Positions 1 to 15,300 of a DNA stretch of 64,000 bases are shown here, piece after piece (the first letter of the stretch is position 1; each line of letters begins with the position of its first letter). This DNA comes from Lottia gigantea (Eukaryota > Mollusca > Gastropoda > Lottiidae). The notes below the pieces were generated by a model, which was given only the letters and a program-made list of their open reading frames with translations, made no database searches and was not told where the DNA came from. Made by a program: the position numbers and the translations under genes. The stretch covers positions 1,137,204 to 1,201,203 of the forward strand of contig NW_008708898.1 in assembly GCF_000327385.1 (NCBI RefSeq). The letters run 5' to 3'.

Positions 1-193
1 GTAGCCTGCTGTCCACTGACTGCTTCTTGGCCAAGTCTCTGAGCAATGATCTTTCCCAGACTCTATGAGGTTCCATTTACAGCTGGGTCGATTGCGTAGA
101 GAATTAATTTACATTCCATCGTGCAAAACAGGGAGATATCATTTCAAAATATTAGAAAAAAAGTTATTTTAAAATAATCTAAATTGAACTTAC
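1..193. other. Fibrillin intron, possible repeat fragment
   Basis: This lies just downstream of the last visible fibrillin exon (minus strand) and is intronic. Bases 1-110 have higher complexity than the surrounding AT-rich intron and contain 'ccatttacagctgggtcgat' together with 'ttggccaag', which resemble a dispersed repeat seen in mollusc genomes. The family is from memory and uncertain. No coding exon is visible. Confidence 0.3.
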
Positions 194-319
194 CTACACA
201 CATTCTTGATGTAGAATCAAAGATTAAACCAGGAGGACAGATACATCTATAACTTCCTGGTGTATTTCTACATTTACCACCGTCACATATACTCCTGTCT
301 CTCTCACATTCATTGATAT
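194..319 (-). CDS. FBN: Fibrillin exon 17: cbEGF after TB2 (second)
   Basis: A 126-bp, phase 1-1 exon encoding a six-cysteine calcium-binding EGF that starts [17 protein letters not shown] and ends RMCV. The acceptor is ctAG|ATATCAATG and the donor GTAG|GTAAGTTC (minus strand). It matches the FBN1 domain beginning DINECVLNSLLCDNGQC. It is the last fibrillin exon in the window. Confidence 0.93.
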
Positions 320-3300
320 CTAGATATTATACAAAATATAACAATATACAATATACACTCATTCTAGATATTATACAAAATATAACAATATACAATCATT
401 GATATCTAGTTATTATACAAAACATAACAATACACAATCATTGATATCTAGATATTATACAAAACATATTCAGGCTCTTTTCTGCTTGACCCAGTTTTGG
501 AAAGTTAACCTCCAGTTCACAACCTATCTATCCTGATGAGGATTGTGTATCTGAATCATGTGTCTTCATCATAATAAGGGATCTAATCAAATGGAAATGT
601 TAAAGAGAACTGTGCTACCTGTCACACTTCAATTGGAACACAAGAAATGCAAGATAATATTATTTCAAACCATTAGAATGACCCTCTTACACAAAGTTTC
701 TTGTCTTTGTCATGTATTCTATAGGAAAATAAGTTCCTCTGCTTTTACCTCGACATTTCTTGCCTCCTCTGGTTATTTCGTAACCATTGTTACAAATGCA
801 TCGATAATCTCCTTTCACATTTTCACAATTACCATTTTCACAAATACCAGGGAACATGATACATTCGTTTATATCTAGAATAGAATAGATTAAAATACAT
901 GTATAAATAGCATGTTTTTTAGCGTTTGTTTTTTAACGCAGTTGGAGTGCATTGATATAAATGGATAATGGGCTAACAGTAGAGAACAAGTCTTATTCCC
1001 AATAAAAGTGCAAACATAGTCTTAATATTGCACGTGATTGTTGTAACCATATTTAATAAGGCGCTGTATTTTCAATAAACTACTGCTATCTACTACATAG
1101 CACTACTCTAGATCCCATACTCTCCGCTTAAACGTAAATTCATTCGCGAAATGAGCACATGTTTCTTTTGCTACTGTGAATTGGTAAACAATTAATCAAG
1201 CATTTAACTGACCTTTTCCATCATGGTCCATACCGTTACCATTAGGACACAATAGTTTATAGTCCGGATCGTTCATACTTGGACATCGGTCACATGCTAA
1301 ACCCCATGCTACTCCAGGCCTGACCATACTACAACAACATACTGACTTGGTTACAGTAGCTTCCACGGGGTTAACACATCGCCCACTTCTTATTTCCGGG
1401 AAACAGAAGTCTCTTTTGGTGTCTGAAAATATACTAACTTCTCAACATCATGTGTAATAAATATGCACTGTAAGAAGGTCTGTTTGCCACATCCATTCAC
1501 TTTTTGTCAGATGTCTTTTGTTCCACATGAAAGCTATTCGATGGTGCCATAGCATAGTTATTACAAGTAAATTTACTGCACTGTGAATTATTATTATGAC
1601 AAACGGAGCCTGTTGTTTCAGCCTCCTATCCGATAACCGAAATTAAATTCAAATGTATCTGACCAGACAGAGAAATAAATGGATAAAAACAAAACTCTAT
1701 GGTCAAGATAAAGAATTGAATGAAAAAAGACTGTATTAGGGAGATAATGTATTATTTCTGTCACAAGTAATGAAGGTCATATGTATTGCACCCAGGATGT
1801 GCATGTGTAAAACAGGTTTGATCACGTCACCACCCACATCACATGTTTATTATTGTGTACGTGATTAAAATAAATATATTCTACTAACCAAGACAGGTTC
1901 TACCGTCTGGACCTAATGTAAACCCATCAGCACAGTCACATCTGAAACTACCTTGATTATTAATACATTGTCCATTGACACAACTATCTCTGTTTACAAT
2001 GCATTCGTTAATATCTGAAATAGTTATCTTATTATTAATACATTGCCCATTGACACAACTATCCCTGTTTACAATACATTCATTGATATCTGACAAATTT
2101 CATTCATATATCTGAATAACTAAGCTGTTAACAACACATTTATTGATATATTTGTATTTTATTTTAGAGATTTTATAAATGCTTCTTCTGCAATCTAATA
2201 CTCACCGATACAAACTTCTCCACCAGGAGCTAAAGTAAATCCCACTTTACAGATACATTTAAAACTTCCATCCATATTAATACACATTCCATTGGTACAC
2301 ATTCCAGTTGTTCTACATTCATCATAATCTGAAAATATTCACAATTGATCGTTCAATATGTGCAAATCAAAGCAAAGACTTGTTTATTAATGTGAAATAA
2401 GTTTATAGAAAGCAAGGAGTGTGTCTTCGCGATTATTGTGATTTTTAAGCATTTTAAATGATGTATAAGATATAACTGTCTAATTAGCTGCATTTAAGCT
2501 CAATCTGACACCATGATATCGGTCGACCCCTTCCTCTAATGAGGCTTCGATCGACTGGCATTTCAGGATCATTCGCAGACGATATAACCTTTATGTCCAT
2601 ATCAATAAATAAACTGGAATCAACTGACAACTGTATTCTGATGATAGGTTATTATATGGGGGTATTAAAAATTAAATCTTAATCTACTGTTTAAAAAAAA
2701 TATGATTTCCATATCCCTTCAATCAACTGGTTCATTTTATCTTAGAACTACATATAGAATTATCGCACTACCTGAACAGAAGGCGCCGTCTGGTGAGAGT
2801 TTATAACCTGGGTTACATTCACAGTAATAACTACCCTCTGTATTTCTACATTCACCATTGACACATAATCTACCATTTTCTGTACATTCATTCAGATCTA
2901 CAAAGTACAAGACGTCATAATCAGTGGAGAAAACTGTCTTGAGGTCTTCAGTCCAAATAGTGGATTATAAACACACAGAGCTTTCAGTTTTATTTGCAGT
3001 ATGATAATTATAGCTAACAATATGGAACATATTAAGAAAAAAACCTGAGGCCTTTTCCTTAATCTATGGGGAAAAACCGAATCGATTAATAAAAATATAA
3101 TTAAATTAAGTGCAACTTAAAGTTGATATTTTGGAAAAGGGAACTTGGATTTAAGGTATTAAACCAGAAGATCTGTCGGCACTAAATTATTATATGATTT
3201 CATACATTGGTCGACGGATAGCAGAATGACACACATGTAAGAAATACAAGGAATGGTGCTTACCTACCATAACAAATTTGTCTGTTAGACGACTGTCTAT

Positions 3301-6300
3301 ATCCAGGTTTACATTGACATTTATAACTTCCGTCCATATTAATACATATACCATTGGGACACATTCCATCTTTTTTACATTCATCCATATCTAAAATACA
3401 GATACATAATACTATAAGGACACATTCCATATTGTTTACATACATCCAAATCTAAAAATTCAAAGGACTAATGATACCATTCTATCTACAAACTGTGGAT
3501 TGATTCAGAGTAAATCAGTTTATCCTTGAGATGAAATGAAAATTAAATACTATATTTATTGAAATGATAAAAGAATAAAAACTAAATAGTTTTTTTTACA
3601 AACCTGAACAGAATAATCCAGATTTGTCCAAAGTAAAACCGTCTGGACATCGACAGGTAAAACTCCCAGGTGTATTTACACAGCGACCATTGTTACAGGT
3701 TCCCGGTAGTAGACATTCATCTATATCTGAAATATCAATAATAGACTGTAATAAGTAAATGGTCACTCTAACTGTTTAACTGGCAGTCTAACACATCTAA
3801 TTGTTTTTCAGGTGACTGACTTACCGATACAATTTCCAGCAGCATTACTTTTAAAACCAGGATTACATTCACAGCGGAAAGAATCGGGTGTATCTATACA
3901 TCTTCCATTCTGACATAGTTTATCAAATATAGAACATTCATCTACAAACTCTGTTAGTGGTTCTGTACTCCTACATAATCTTTCCCAAGCATCTGAATAA
4001 TACATCATTACAATAGAAAGTATTTTAAAAAGAAAAGTTCTAAAATAAATAATAAGAGTGTTGGTATTGAGAGACAACCAAATAATCTTACACCACAGTC
4101 GGGAACACTTGATCACATATATCTATATATTGAGAGCATAAATGACTAAGACATAACCCACCTTTCCAATTCACGTTGATGAGAGAAATACAGCCAAGAC
4201 GAAGTACATTGGGATTTACCTCTTCCATATCTATATCTGTGGCAATTCCATACAGTACAGTGTTAAATGAAAAAATCCTACTCATGCATCAGTTTCATGT
4301 CCAACTCAAAGCACGTTTCAGTCTTTTTACGAGGATTGATAAAATTGTGTATACATTCATACCTTGACCCTTTAATGGACAAGGTTGACAAACTTGACCT
4401 TGACCCCATCCTTTTCCAATTGTACAACAACAGTCTTTTAGTGAAGTTTGTTCCTGTATTCTATTTCGACAATTACTACCGACTACACTTCTATAACAAA
4501 ATCCTCTTCGAATACCTGCAATATGAAGAGAATTTTCCAAAATTTGGATTTCAAAAATATGTATAACGTGAATATATTGTTGCAACCATTTAGTTGTTGG
4601 TGCATCGTGTACCATTGTGGTAGCCTATAAATTGAGAAGCAACTGTTGCCTCTGTGACCTTCTCTTGGCTTGTGCTCTCACAAAGCATGCTGTCCTCACC
4701 ACTAGAACTGAATGTCGGAACCCCTTTAGTTTATTCATGAGAAGTTTTTTTCTTTTCCAACGATCTGACTTATCAGGTGGTATGGTCAATAAGATAGTTC
4801 TTCAGCTTTTCAGGTGATATTAATTTTCGCATTGTGGCAATAGACGCACATTAATGCCTAGGGGGAGAACAACACTTTCAGGTTGGTGAGGCACTGCCAA
4901 ATATTAACAACGTTTTGTTAATTTAACGGAAAAAACGCGTTAATTGTAATTTGTAACCATTGATGACACGAAAAACACAGGACATACGTAATACACATTT
5001 TGCAGAACGAACATTTCCATGAGCATCGATTCAAATTTGAAGCTGTAGCTTTCTGTCTATAGAAATATGAAATGTAACAGATATTTTAATTTTATACATA
5101 AATCTAGATTATATTGATACTTGTGTGGCTTTTTCAGTCAATATGCTATCAGATTGTTTATATCTGAACTCACAAGGAGTGCCTGAAGTCACGTTTCAAT
5201 ATCAAGTTTTCATAATATGTGGGACCTCTACATCAACAGCATAATAGTTATTCCTTTCAATAAAAATTCAGATTCCAAAATATTTATATTTAGAAATGTT
5301 TCCCATATTAAACATAAAGAAATTCCAAACGAGATGAATAAATTATCAAACATATCCTTTCTCAATGACATATGGTCGCCATTAATTCTAAAAAATAACA
5401 TTTCTTTCAATTTACTCTCGGAAGGAAAAAGTTATTAGTTTATTGTGGGTGGGACAAATAAAAATATACAGTCTTGGTGATATGGGTCAGTAAGTTATAC
5501 TGATTGACCTTTGGTCAGTTGACTGACCAATATAAATGTGTAAGAGGAATTTAGGAAGTGTTATATGGCTTATTGACCTTTAATAGAACACATGACAAAC
5601 ATGGGAACTGACAATTGGTTTTGAATATATCATGATCACAAATTACCACATCTATATTCCATATCTTTTCTGATTCCTGTGATCTCCATGAAACTTGTAT
5701 TGTATTGTACCGAAATAAGTATTTGACTAACACGTATGCTCAAGGTATTTCTTTTCTTATTGGTACCAATATTCTCGAAGAATTTTAGTCGTTATAGTGA
5801 GGTTAGTCAAGTAAATCCTACCTTAAATCATATCATCATAATTAGACATTAGGATTACATCTAAGATTTTCTAGTCAGTTGGTTGTTATTCAAATCAAAA
5901 TGAACTTACTGGTACAGCGAGATCTATCTGGTGATGTTTCAAATCCTGGTGGGCAGGTACAGAAATAACTTCCTTCGGTGTTGGTACAGGTTCCTACTCT
6001 ACATATACCAGGATTCAGTCGACACTCATTTATATCTACCAAACAATACAACTTAATGAAAGAGTGAAGTTATACATCCTACAATTCCTGAATTTATAAC
6101 AAGGATACAAACTCGTATGTACTCATGAGCGATATTTTAGCAAATGCTAGTTTCAAAAGTGACGGGGGATACTATTCTGATCTGCTTTTGACAGATATTA
6201 GACTATCATTTCTATTATCAACTGTTATGAACTAAGTTGCTTTACCTTCACAAACTTGAGTGACAGGATTCTGGATCTGACCTTCTTTACAACCACATCT

Positions 6301-9300
6301 ATAAGATCCTTGAGTATTAACACAGTTACCACCAACACAGAGTCCAGGTATAGCTTCACATTCATTCACATCTAAAAATAACAAAAGGAGCGTTAATTCA
6401 CATCTGAAAATAACACAGAAAATTTTCTTTCATTCATTCGCAATTGATATGGCAGGTGACTGATGCGAATGACAAGCTTTCTTTTTTCTATCATCCGCCC
6501 ATGGTGTTGTGCATTTTTCTATTTATTCAATCATTCGTTTTAATCCATTCATTCAGTCCATTACTCGTTCATTCATTCATTGATTCATATATCTATTTAC
6601 TGACCTTGACAAGAATTGGTCTGTGGATTTGGAATGTAACCTCGTCTACATGGATGACGTTGAGCAGGACATTGTTCACAGGGTTGACCCCAGGCAATAC
6701 CAATAGTAGAACAACATAGAATCTTAGTACAAACAACACCAGTGAGTTGTCCACGACACATATTATTAGAGATCTGGGTGAAGCAGGGTCCAGTTCGATA
6801 ATCTTTAAATGGAAAATAATGAGAAATGCAGCACTTAAAATATTAAATTGGAAACATTTAAGTATCATTAATATTAATATTTGTTCGTTTGATAGTAAAG
6901 TCTACATCACTAAATCTTGACATAACGACATTTATATTTAAAAATAAATTATCAAATGAACATCAAATGTCATACTAATATTCTTAGATTATGACCGGCA
7001 TTCATCAAAGTAATAACTTCTAAACTACCTTGTTCACATCGATTTCCTGAAAAACCATACGGACAAGAACATCGCTCTGCACCAGTACATCGCCCTCCAT
7101 TTTCACAGCCTTGAGTACATTTAACTGAAATGTGAGACGTGCTTATTACTTCTAATTCAGTTTTTTAGGAAATTGATCAGATTTAAGATGTTAATGTCGA
7201 ATAGCCGAATTTAGTTATTCAGTCTTACAGACCTATGGTGTTGGTGATATTGCCATGAAGTGTCTATCATGCCGCCATCTACACGAGAGAAACGATCATA
7301 TCATCAAATATAGAGATAAATTTTGCCAGAAAGTCGAACAGAAGCAACTGATACAGACTATGATAGTTCTAGTTTCTAGCAGATCAAATTCAATCAGAAG
7401 ATGTAGGGACTGTGTGAGATGGTAAGCATTAGTAAATTGTCTTACCAGTTGATTTGTCTCTAGAACTACATGTTCTTGATATTTGTCTGTTTGGACAAAA
7501 ACAGAGATTTGGTTTCATACACCTTCCACCATTACAACCTCCAGAGCATTTTGCTGTAAATAATGAAACTATGTGCAGTATACATTAATTAACAAATGTT
7601 AAACTATATATTTGCTTTCACAGCTGATCGTTCTCAATTTCAGCAATCTTTTAGAATAAAAATCTCAAAAAATATCATCAGATGGTCTTCAATGAAAGAA
7701 AAACGTGCTGAGGAAGTAAAACTATAAATAGTCCAAAGTCCCCGATATCATCTTAAGAAACTTCACTAAAAGGCTGTAATTGCTAAGCTAAAATCGAACT
7801 CTTTCCATTGTACAATCATAGGCTATATATAATGAATGATATTCGTAAGCACTTAACCTGACCACATACGGTACTTGCAGGCATATGATTAGATCTTTGC
7901 CAAATATTATATTATGTCTATCAAATTCAACCATAGGTCTATTATCTCGTATTTAAATCGATTGATAGTTAATAAAGTAGAAGTAAAATTGTTTTGAATC
8001 ACATCCTCCATATGTGTCTCGTGGATTTTATGGCATATCAAGTATGTCTTGTTAATATTTGTAATAACGTGGGTACAACCTAGGACCACCCAAAACGAAA
8101 TATGCGTGTAACATAGAAACACGACTTTGACAAATCTATGACATAATATTTGTATAATAAGGCAATTGTTACATGTAATCAAAATGTCAATTTTTTCTGT
8201 AATCTTGATCTTCAACCTTGCATGTAAATCTTCTAGGGTTAACTATTCACCTTGTTAAATTCTAAAATATCCATTTTCGTGGAACAGGGCTAGGTTGAGA
8301 CTAACGCCCTTATATATATTATCTACCTATACAGAGGATTTGTTCCACTAACGTCAATTGTCATATTAAACGGGAAATAATACTCGAGTCAAACACCAGG
8401 GTAAATTGCGAGAACAGAAAAAAAGATATTATATACATTTTCATTTCTTAAAATGTTATATTTTAATTTGTATCCTAGTTGGTTCTCACTTTACTTGGCA
8501 ATGATATCCAATTGCTAAAGATTTCTTGCTTAAATAGAAATCAGTTCCACCTCTTGAAAGGAAAAATGAAGTTTGGGTTTTTCTGCTACGGATTCAAAGA
8601 ATTGTTAATTTTGCCAAGTCTTTCTGCAAATTCTCGTGGTCTAAAAATCACAAATTTTGTAATAATTCTCTTCAAATTTTTCATGTCAACTTCTGATCTA
8701 AAACTTACAAGATCTCTGTCTATAGCTAATTAGCATGTGACTTGAGGAGCTATTTTGCATGTCTGGTCTTTGGACATCGTTTGTTTTAAGATTAAGTTCT
8801 AAAAGTTCAATTACAATATGAAATGTTAAGATATGTCCTTCACCGACGTACAGAGCCTTTACACTTTCCACGTGCCTCTCAATGGAACAAAAATAAGATA
8901 GAATGGTAAGTGAAGGCAAAATATCAAATGAACTGAAAGCACTTTTTTCCCTATAAACTAACATCTGTAATTTATGAATTGTAAATATGGTTCTGTTTTT
9001 TCTACAACATCTAACTATTTCACATTTAAATTGATGTCACGTGTCAAAAATACCATTGACTTGTCTTATTTTAGTTTTAATGATAAAAATGTAGACACAA
9101 GTGTTACTCAAAATCTCAGGTTTCTCAAAACTAGACAGATGAAAACAGTTTGCATTGTCAAGATTGAAATTAATTTTGTTTCAATTCGTCTTCTTTCGAT
9201 GGTTTTCCAACGCATCTGGAGATTTACCCGAGCATCGTCCTACGCTGGATTCGTATTGATGATTTTCTTTTTATGGGGATTTTGCAAAACTCATCAAGTG

Positions 9301-12300
9301 ATCGACTGTGAAATATGTTTGTTCTTTAGAGGTTTGAATCTCGATAGTAGTCTTTTCATTGAAGTTGGTTTTTCGGTCTTCTTTTCTCATAATATATAAA
9401 TCTGAAAACTGTTATAACGAATTCGAAATGTACACAAGGTTTCAGTTAGTTTAGTATTTTGTAATGTGTGAAAACGTGATTTTAGTTTATTTTTTTACAA
9501 AAACAACTTACGAATATTGCAGTGACGACTTCCCCGAGGTCTTAACCAGCCCGAACAACACACTCGTCGAAATCTTGAGCCACACACATTTGGTCTGAAA
9601 AAGAGAAATAAGTTATAGTAATTCATTTGGAAATGCATTATTATTTATCATCATGAGGATCAAGGAGTTGCTTGTTGTGACTCAGCTTCATTCAAATCAT
9701 AATTATTCCAGATTAAGGCTGTCAAAGACATTCAAATCAAAACAGATTATTCTCCCTTGCGACGTATATCAACACAATATTGTCACCCAAAGAAATATAA
9801 TAGAATGTTTTACACTATCAAAACAACTATCAGAGGCTAGAACAGAGAAATATGTTTCGGACAAACTTTGTAACGCTTTGGTTTCATTTGTATTAAATAC
9901 CCGCAAAACTGAATTTTTTGGATCTGCTAGATTCACATCATTATGCACACGTAAAAATGTGTAGATTCAAATGCAGATCACATTAATATGAATACTTTGG
10001 GATTATTTTATTCTCAATAACGAGAACAAATAGCACACCTAAGCTGCTGTTCTAGGTTTGGTTTAGCAAGTCTTCAAACATTAATTGACTAATAGTTCGG
10101 ATAGGGGATATAATTTTTCTCTATAAGACTGGGCATTAGACGCATTAGCTAGACGCTTCAACTCATGTTATTGCATTATCTTTCATTGAAAGATAACCTA
10201 GTATCCCACTTTATAAAAACCTTTGTGAAACCATTTAAGCTATGCAAGTAATGCACAAACATAAACAAAATTCAAATCATGAGTTTAACATGAAAGACAG
10301 TCACACCCCTAGAATTGTGTTACTTTTTAAATTGGCTAAATAATGATAAACATTTTACTTGTAAACTGAAACTGACGCTAAATTCCAGTTATGAATTATG
10401 AGATCAGCTCAGTAAACATTGCGAAAACTAACTTTATATAATAACGTTAAGCAATGGAAGTTTATATTATGTGAATGATCAGGCTTATGCAAACGTTCTC
10501 CGGTTCCAGTATCATTTATGGCATGTGTATTAGCATCTACATGTAATTTACAAAAAGAAAATGGAAGAAATCAAATAAATAGTTTCATTGTTTTATTAAC
10601 TTTCATAAATGAAAATATATATCGTAGTTATATAATCTAGCATCTAGCCCGTTTCCAACCGACACGTACTTTTTCACTCGGGATCATTTTCCGTTCCTTT
10701 GCCTCATGATGCAGCATTTCATTATATTTGCTGTTTTTCGATCATTCCCTACAGTTTCAGCTATCTTGAACTATTTGCATAAAAGTAATGTTCTTTTAAA
10801 AATAAGTTCAAAACGGCGTTGAATACTCACTTAGCTCTGGTTACATTTTCTCGTTTGATACATTCTATAGTTAACATTAAAACTGTTTAACATTGTCTAA
10901 TTTGTATGAAGATATTTATAAACTAACAGTTACTTGTTTAATATTTTCAATAACTAACAAGTACTGCATTTGTATGATATTGTGTATAAACTTACATTTT
11001 TATCTTGTTTGATTTTGTTTCTAAATTAACAGTTACATGTACTTATCTTGTTTGATCTTGTATATAACTAACAATTACATGTACTTATCTTGTTTGATAT
11101 TGTCTAGAAACTTACAATTACTTATCTTGTTTCATATTTTCTATTACTAAGAATTACTTATCTTGTTTCATATCGTCTAGAAACTAACAATTACTTGTTT
11201 TGTTTCATATTTTCTATGAGTAAGAATTACCTATCTTATTTGATATTGTCTAGAAACTGATAATGAATTATCTTGTTTTATATTGTCTAGAAACTAACAA
11301 TTAATTATCTTGTTTGATATTGTCTAGAAACGAACAATTAATTATCTTGTTTGATATTGTCTAGAAACTAGCGATCACTTACCTTGTTGTTTATTTCCTA
11401 TTACTAATAATTACTTATCTTTTTATATTGGCTAGAAACTAACAAATAATTCTTTTGTTTCATATTGTCTAGAAGATAACAATAACTTATCTTGTTTCAT
11501 ATTGTCTAGAAGCTAACAATTACTTATCTTGTTTCATATTTTTTATTTTTAGGAATTACTTATTTTGTTTGATATTGTCTAGAAACTAACAATTACTTAT
11601 CTTGTTTCATATTTTTTATTTCTAGGAATTACTTATTTTGTTTGATATTGTCTAGAAACTAACATTACTGATCTTGTTTCATATTTTCTATTACTATGAA
11701 TATCTTATCTTGTTTGATATTGTCTAGAAACTAACAATTACTTATCTTGATATTGCCTAGAAACTAACAATTACTTATTTTGTATCATATGTTCTATTAC
11801 TAAGAATGACTTATCTTGAATCAATTGCCAGATAGGATACTGTCTATTTTTAATAATAACCTAAGTCATATCACATTATGTATACTGTTTCGTCAGTGTG
11901 GTTTCTGATCATTTTTTGTCCATATGAATTGAAATATATTTACTTAAAAATAGAGCATGATGGTCTAGGATTGTCTTCGAGTCTAAAATTTTTTTTCGAA
12001 GATTAGGAGAGATAGCTTATAACATTTATCCATTAATCTGGTATAATCTTAATTGGGTACAGTGTCACAGAATATTCTCTTTAAATGACCAGAAACTTTT
12101 ATAACTGAGATTTGCAGCAAGAAAATTAATGATAAGTCACATTGTTCTGTGAAATTCTTGTAATAGTTTAAGAAATATTGTCATAAATCTTTACCCTGTT
12201 ACATACGAATCTTGTGTAAAAAGATACACTTTATAAACATTCGTGTTCTTTTCACTGCTATCAAAGAATTTACATAAATCAGTTTCATTATAAAAAAGTA

Positions 12301-15300
12301 GCGTCAGAATTCGTGGTTTATTAGGCACGGAATTTTCATTTTATTTTGAACATAAAGGATTTTCATCTTAGAATTAATTATTGGATTAGGCTACGACTTA
12401 AAATGATACTGTGTCACTAATAGCATAATTATAATATCACACTACAGGTTGCGGGAATTATGTGGCTATGATTTTCAGATTAACAGATGATATACGACTG
12501 TAAATTATGACAATTTTGACATAATCAAATTTGAAGGGTATATGATATCAGAAATCAGATGGGGTGTTACAATAATGTATGAGAAACAACTGCTATTTCC
12601 TGCTTTCTTTTTCAGATGTACTCCTAAAATGTGTGAAAATGACATGCAAAGACGCCTTCCGTTCTCACTTTCAGTATTTAACCATTTATCGATGAACAAG
12701 CATATTTAGTAGCTATATGAACAACGATGAAATTCTGACAAATTCTCTTTCGATCTATGTAAAGTTTCATTTGTTATAACACATACATGTATAAGAGCAT
12801 GTTGTTCTGTCTCACTATTTAACTGACTTTATATTATAAGTAACTATGAACAGATAACCAATGTAACTTCAAACAACATCACCATTGTAACTTTGAGCAC
12901 TTAACCATTGCAACTTTGAAAAACATCACCATTGTAACTTTGTAATCGTCATGTTACTGATTTTATATTTGTAACTTTGAACACATAACCATTGTTGTCA
13001 TCATGTTACTGATTTTATATTTGTAACTTTGAACACATATCCATTGATATCGTCTTGTTACTGATTTTATATGTGTAACTTTGAACACATAACCATTGTT
13101 ATCGTCTTGTTACTGATTTTATATGTGTAACTTTGAACACATAACCATTGTTATCGTCATGTTACTGATTTTATATGTGTAACTTTGAACACATAACCAT
13201 TGTTATCGTCTTGTTACTGACTTTATATTTGTAACTTTGAACACATAACCATTGTTATCGTCTTGTTACTGACTTTATATTTGTAACTTTGAACACATAA
13301 CCATTGTTATCGTCTTGTTACTGATTTTATATTTGTAACTTTGAACACATAACCATTGTTATCGTCTTGTTACTGATTTTATATGTGTAACTTTGAACAC
13401 ATAACCATTGTTATCGTCGTGTTACTGACTTTATATTTGTAACTTTGAACACATAACCATTGTTATCGTCTTGTTACTGACTTTATATTTGTAACTTTGA
13501 ACACATAACCATTGTTATCGTCTTGTTACTGATTTTATATTTGTAACTTTGAACACATAACCATTGTTATCGTCTTGTTACTGATTTTATATGTGTAACT
13601 TTGAACACATAACCATTGTTATCGTCGAGTTACTGACTTTATATTTGTAACTTTGAACACATAACCATTGTTATCGTCTTGTTACTGATTTTATATTTGT
13701 AACTTTGAACACATATCCATTGTAATCGTCTTGGTACTGATTTTACATTTGTAAGTTTTGATAAAATAAACATATGCAATCACAACAATAATAAATTACA
13801 ATTAACAATTACAATTACAATTGTAATTTTGAATCGATACCTCTTGCAATCGTCTTGTAACTTATTTTCATAACTTCTCGTTTTAATATGTACCTTTATA
13901 TATTTATAATAAAGTCGTCTCCCTTTTCCTGATAATTGAAAGTAGTGTAAGGGCTTTAATGAAAATACTTAAGACTTGATTGATCTATATTATCATTTTG
14001 TTAATAACTTGCCTCAGGTTATGAAAGGGCGCGCTTTGAAGTTAGGACCTCTGGGAAACATACACGAAACTGCACTGTATTTTTCAGCAACACGTTCAAC
14101 CGGGACAAACGTTCATGTTTTAAAAAGGCAACGTTCTTGTTACAACGCCTTTTGTTAAAGAAGACATTACTCTTTGTAACTCATGCATGATTGACATTGT
14201 AGTTTCTCAAGATGTTAGAATATCCTCACCTATATCATCTGACAGTAACATAATGTAACGTCGTCTCATTTATCATTGAAAAATAATATGGTGTGATAAC
14301 AGTGTGAGAAGATACATCACATCATTTATCTATAGTAAAACATTATACAGAGATGAGTTTCACTGATAGCTGTTTTCTGCTGTGTACCCCGTGGCTATGC
14401 AGACACAATCAAACTGCACGTATCTTTTGAACGCTATTTAAATTATAGAATTGAAATTATATTGATATGCACTATGACGCAGTCACTCTATTATGGGACT
14501 TTTTTTTTAACTTTATGTTGGTTATTTTGTACGTGTTCACTAATCTAATAAATCTAGAAAATTTGATTAATATCTGGTGGCATTTGGATTAACCTAATCA
14601 TTTGTTGTAATTTAGTCGACCAAAACACTCTTAACGATTGAAAAATTGCAGTAACCATCAGCTGCTGACGATCTACTTTCTAAAATGAAAACTGATGAAT
14701 CGCCAGTTCATACTTTGCGCCTCTATTATAGTAAATGTTTATAACGACACAAACATATTTTGCAAAAAATACATTCGCTTTGACTTGTTCAGTGCACTAA
14801 GGATGTTTGTTTTAGTAGTAGACTAATATTAATATTTCTATATGAAGTATAAATTAGAAGGCGGGGACTTGGTTTCCTCTATAAATCATTTCCTATAATG
14901 TCAAGTGCCGCTCACCTAAATAACTTTTCATTCACCGACTGCAATAATACTCAAAACATTATTTTAAAGGTGTCGGTTCTAGTTTTCACATTCCTCGTTT
15001 AAGATTGATTTAAGGCTACAACCTTATTTCTTGGGTATCATTTAAATTGTATTACCTGTACACAGCAGTTTTACGCCCATTTTTGTGCATTATTATCGGA
15101 CCAATAATGTTGACAAGGTCTAAATTATACTGTGATGCACACAACTTACTGACTGATATAAAACGGACGGTGGCTGTATCTTAATTTCAGGTGAAGGGTG
15201 TCATTATACATGAAACATTGGAACTCATTCAACTTGTGACGCCTAAATATATGTAGTAATTGTGAGTTCAAATATAAATGGAATTAAAAGAATCATTGGC

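Noticed and set aside
558-878. 106-codon plus-strand frame
   Set aside because: It overlaps the minus-strand cbEGF exon 749-874 and is its shadow.
8974-9399. 141-codon plus-strand frame with a hydrophobic segment
   Set aside because: It is antisense in a fibrillin intron, with no recognisable domain, splice partner or compositional signal.
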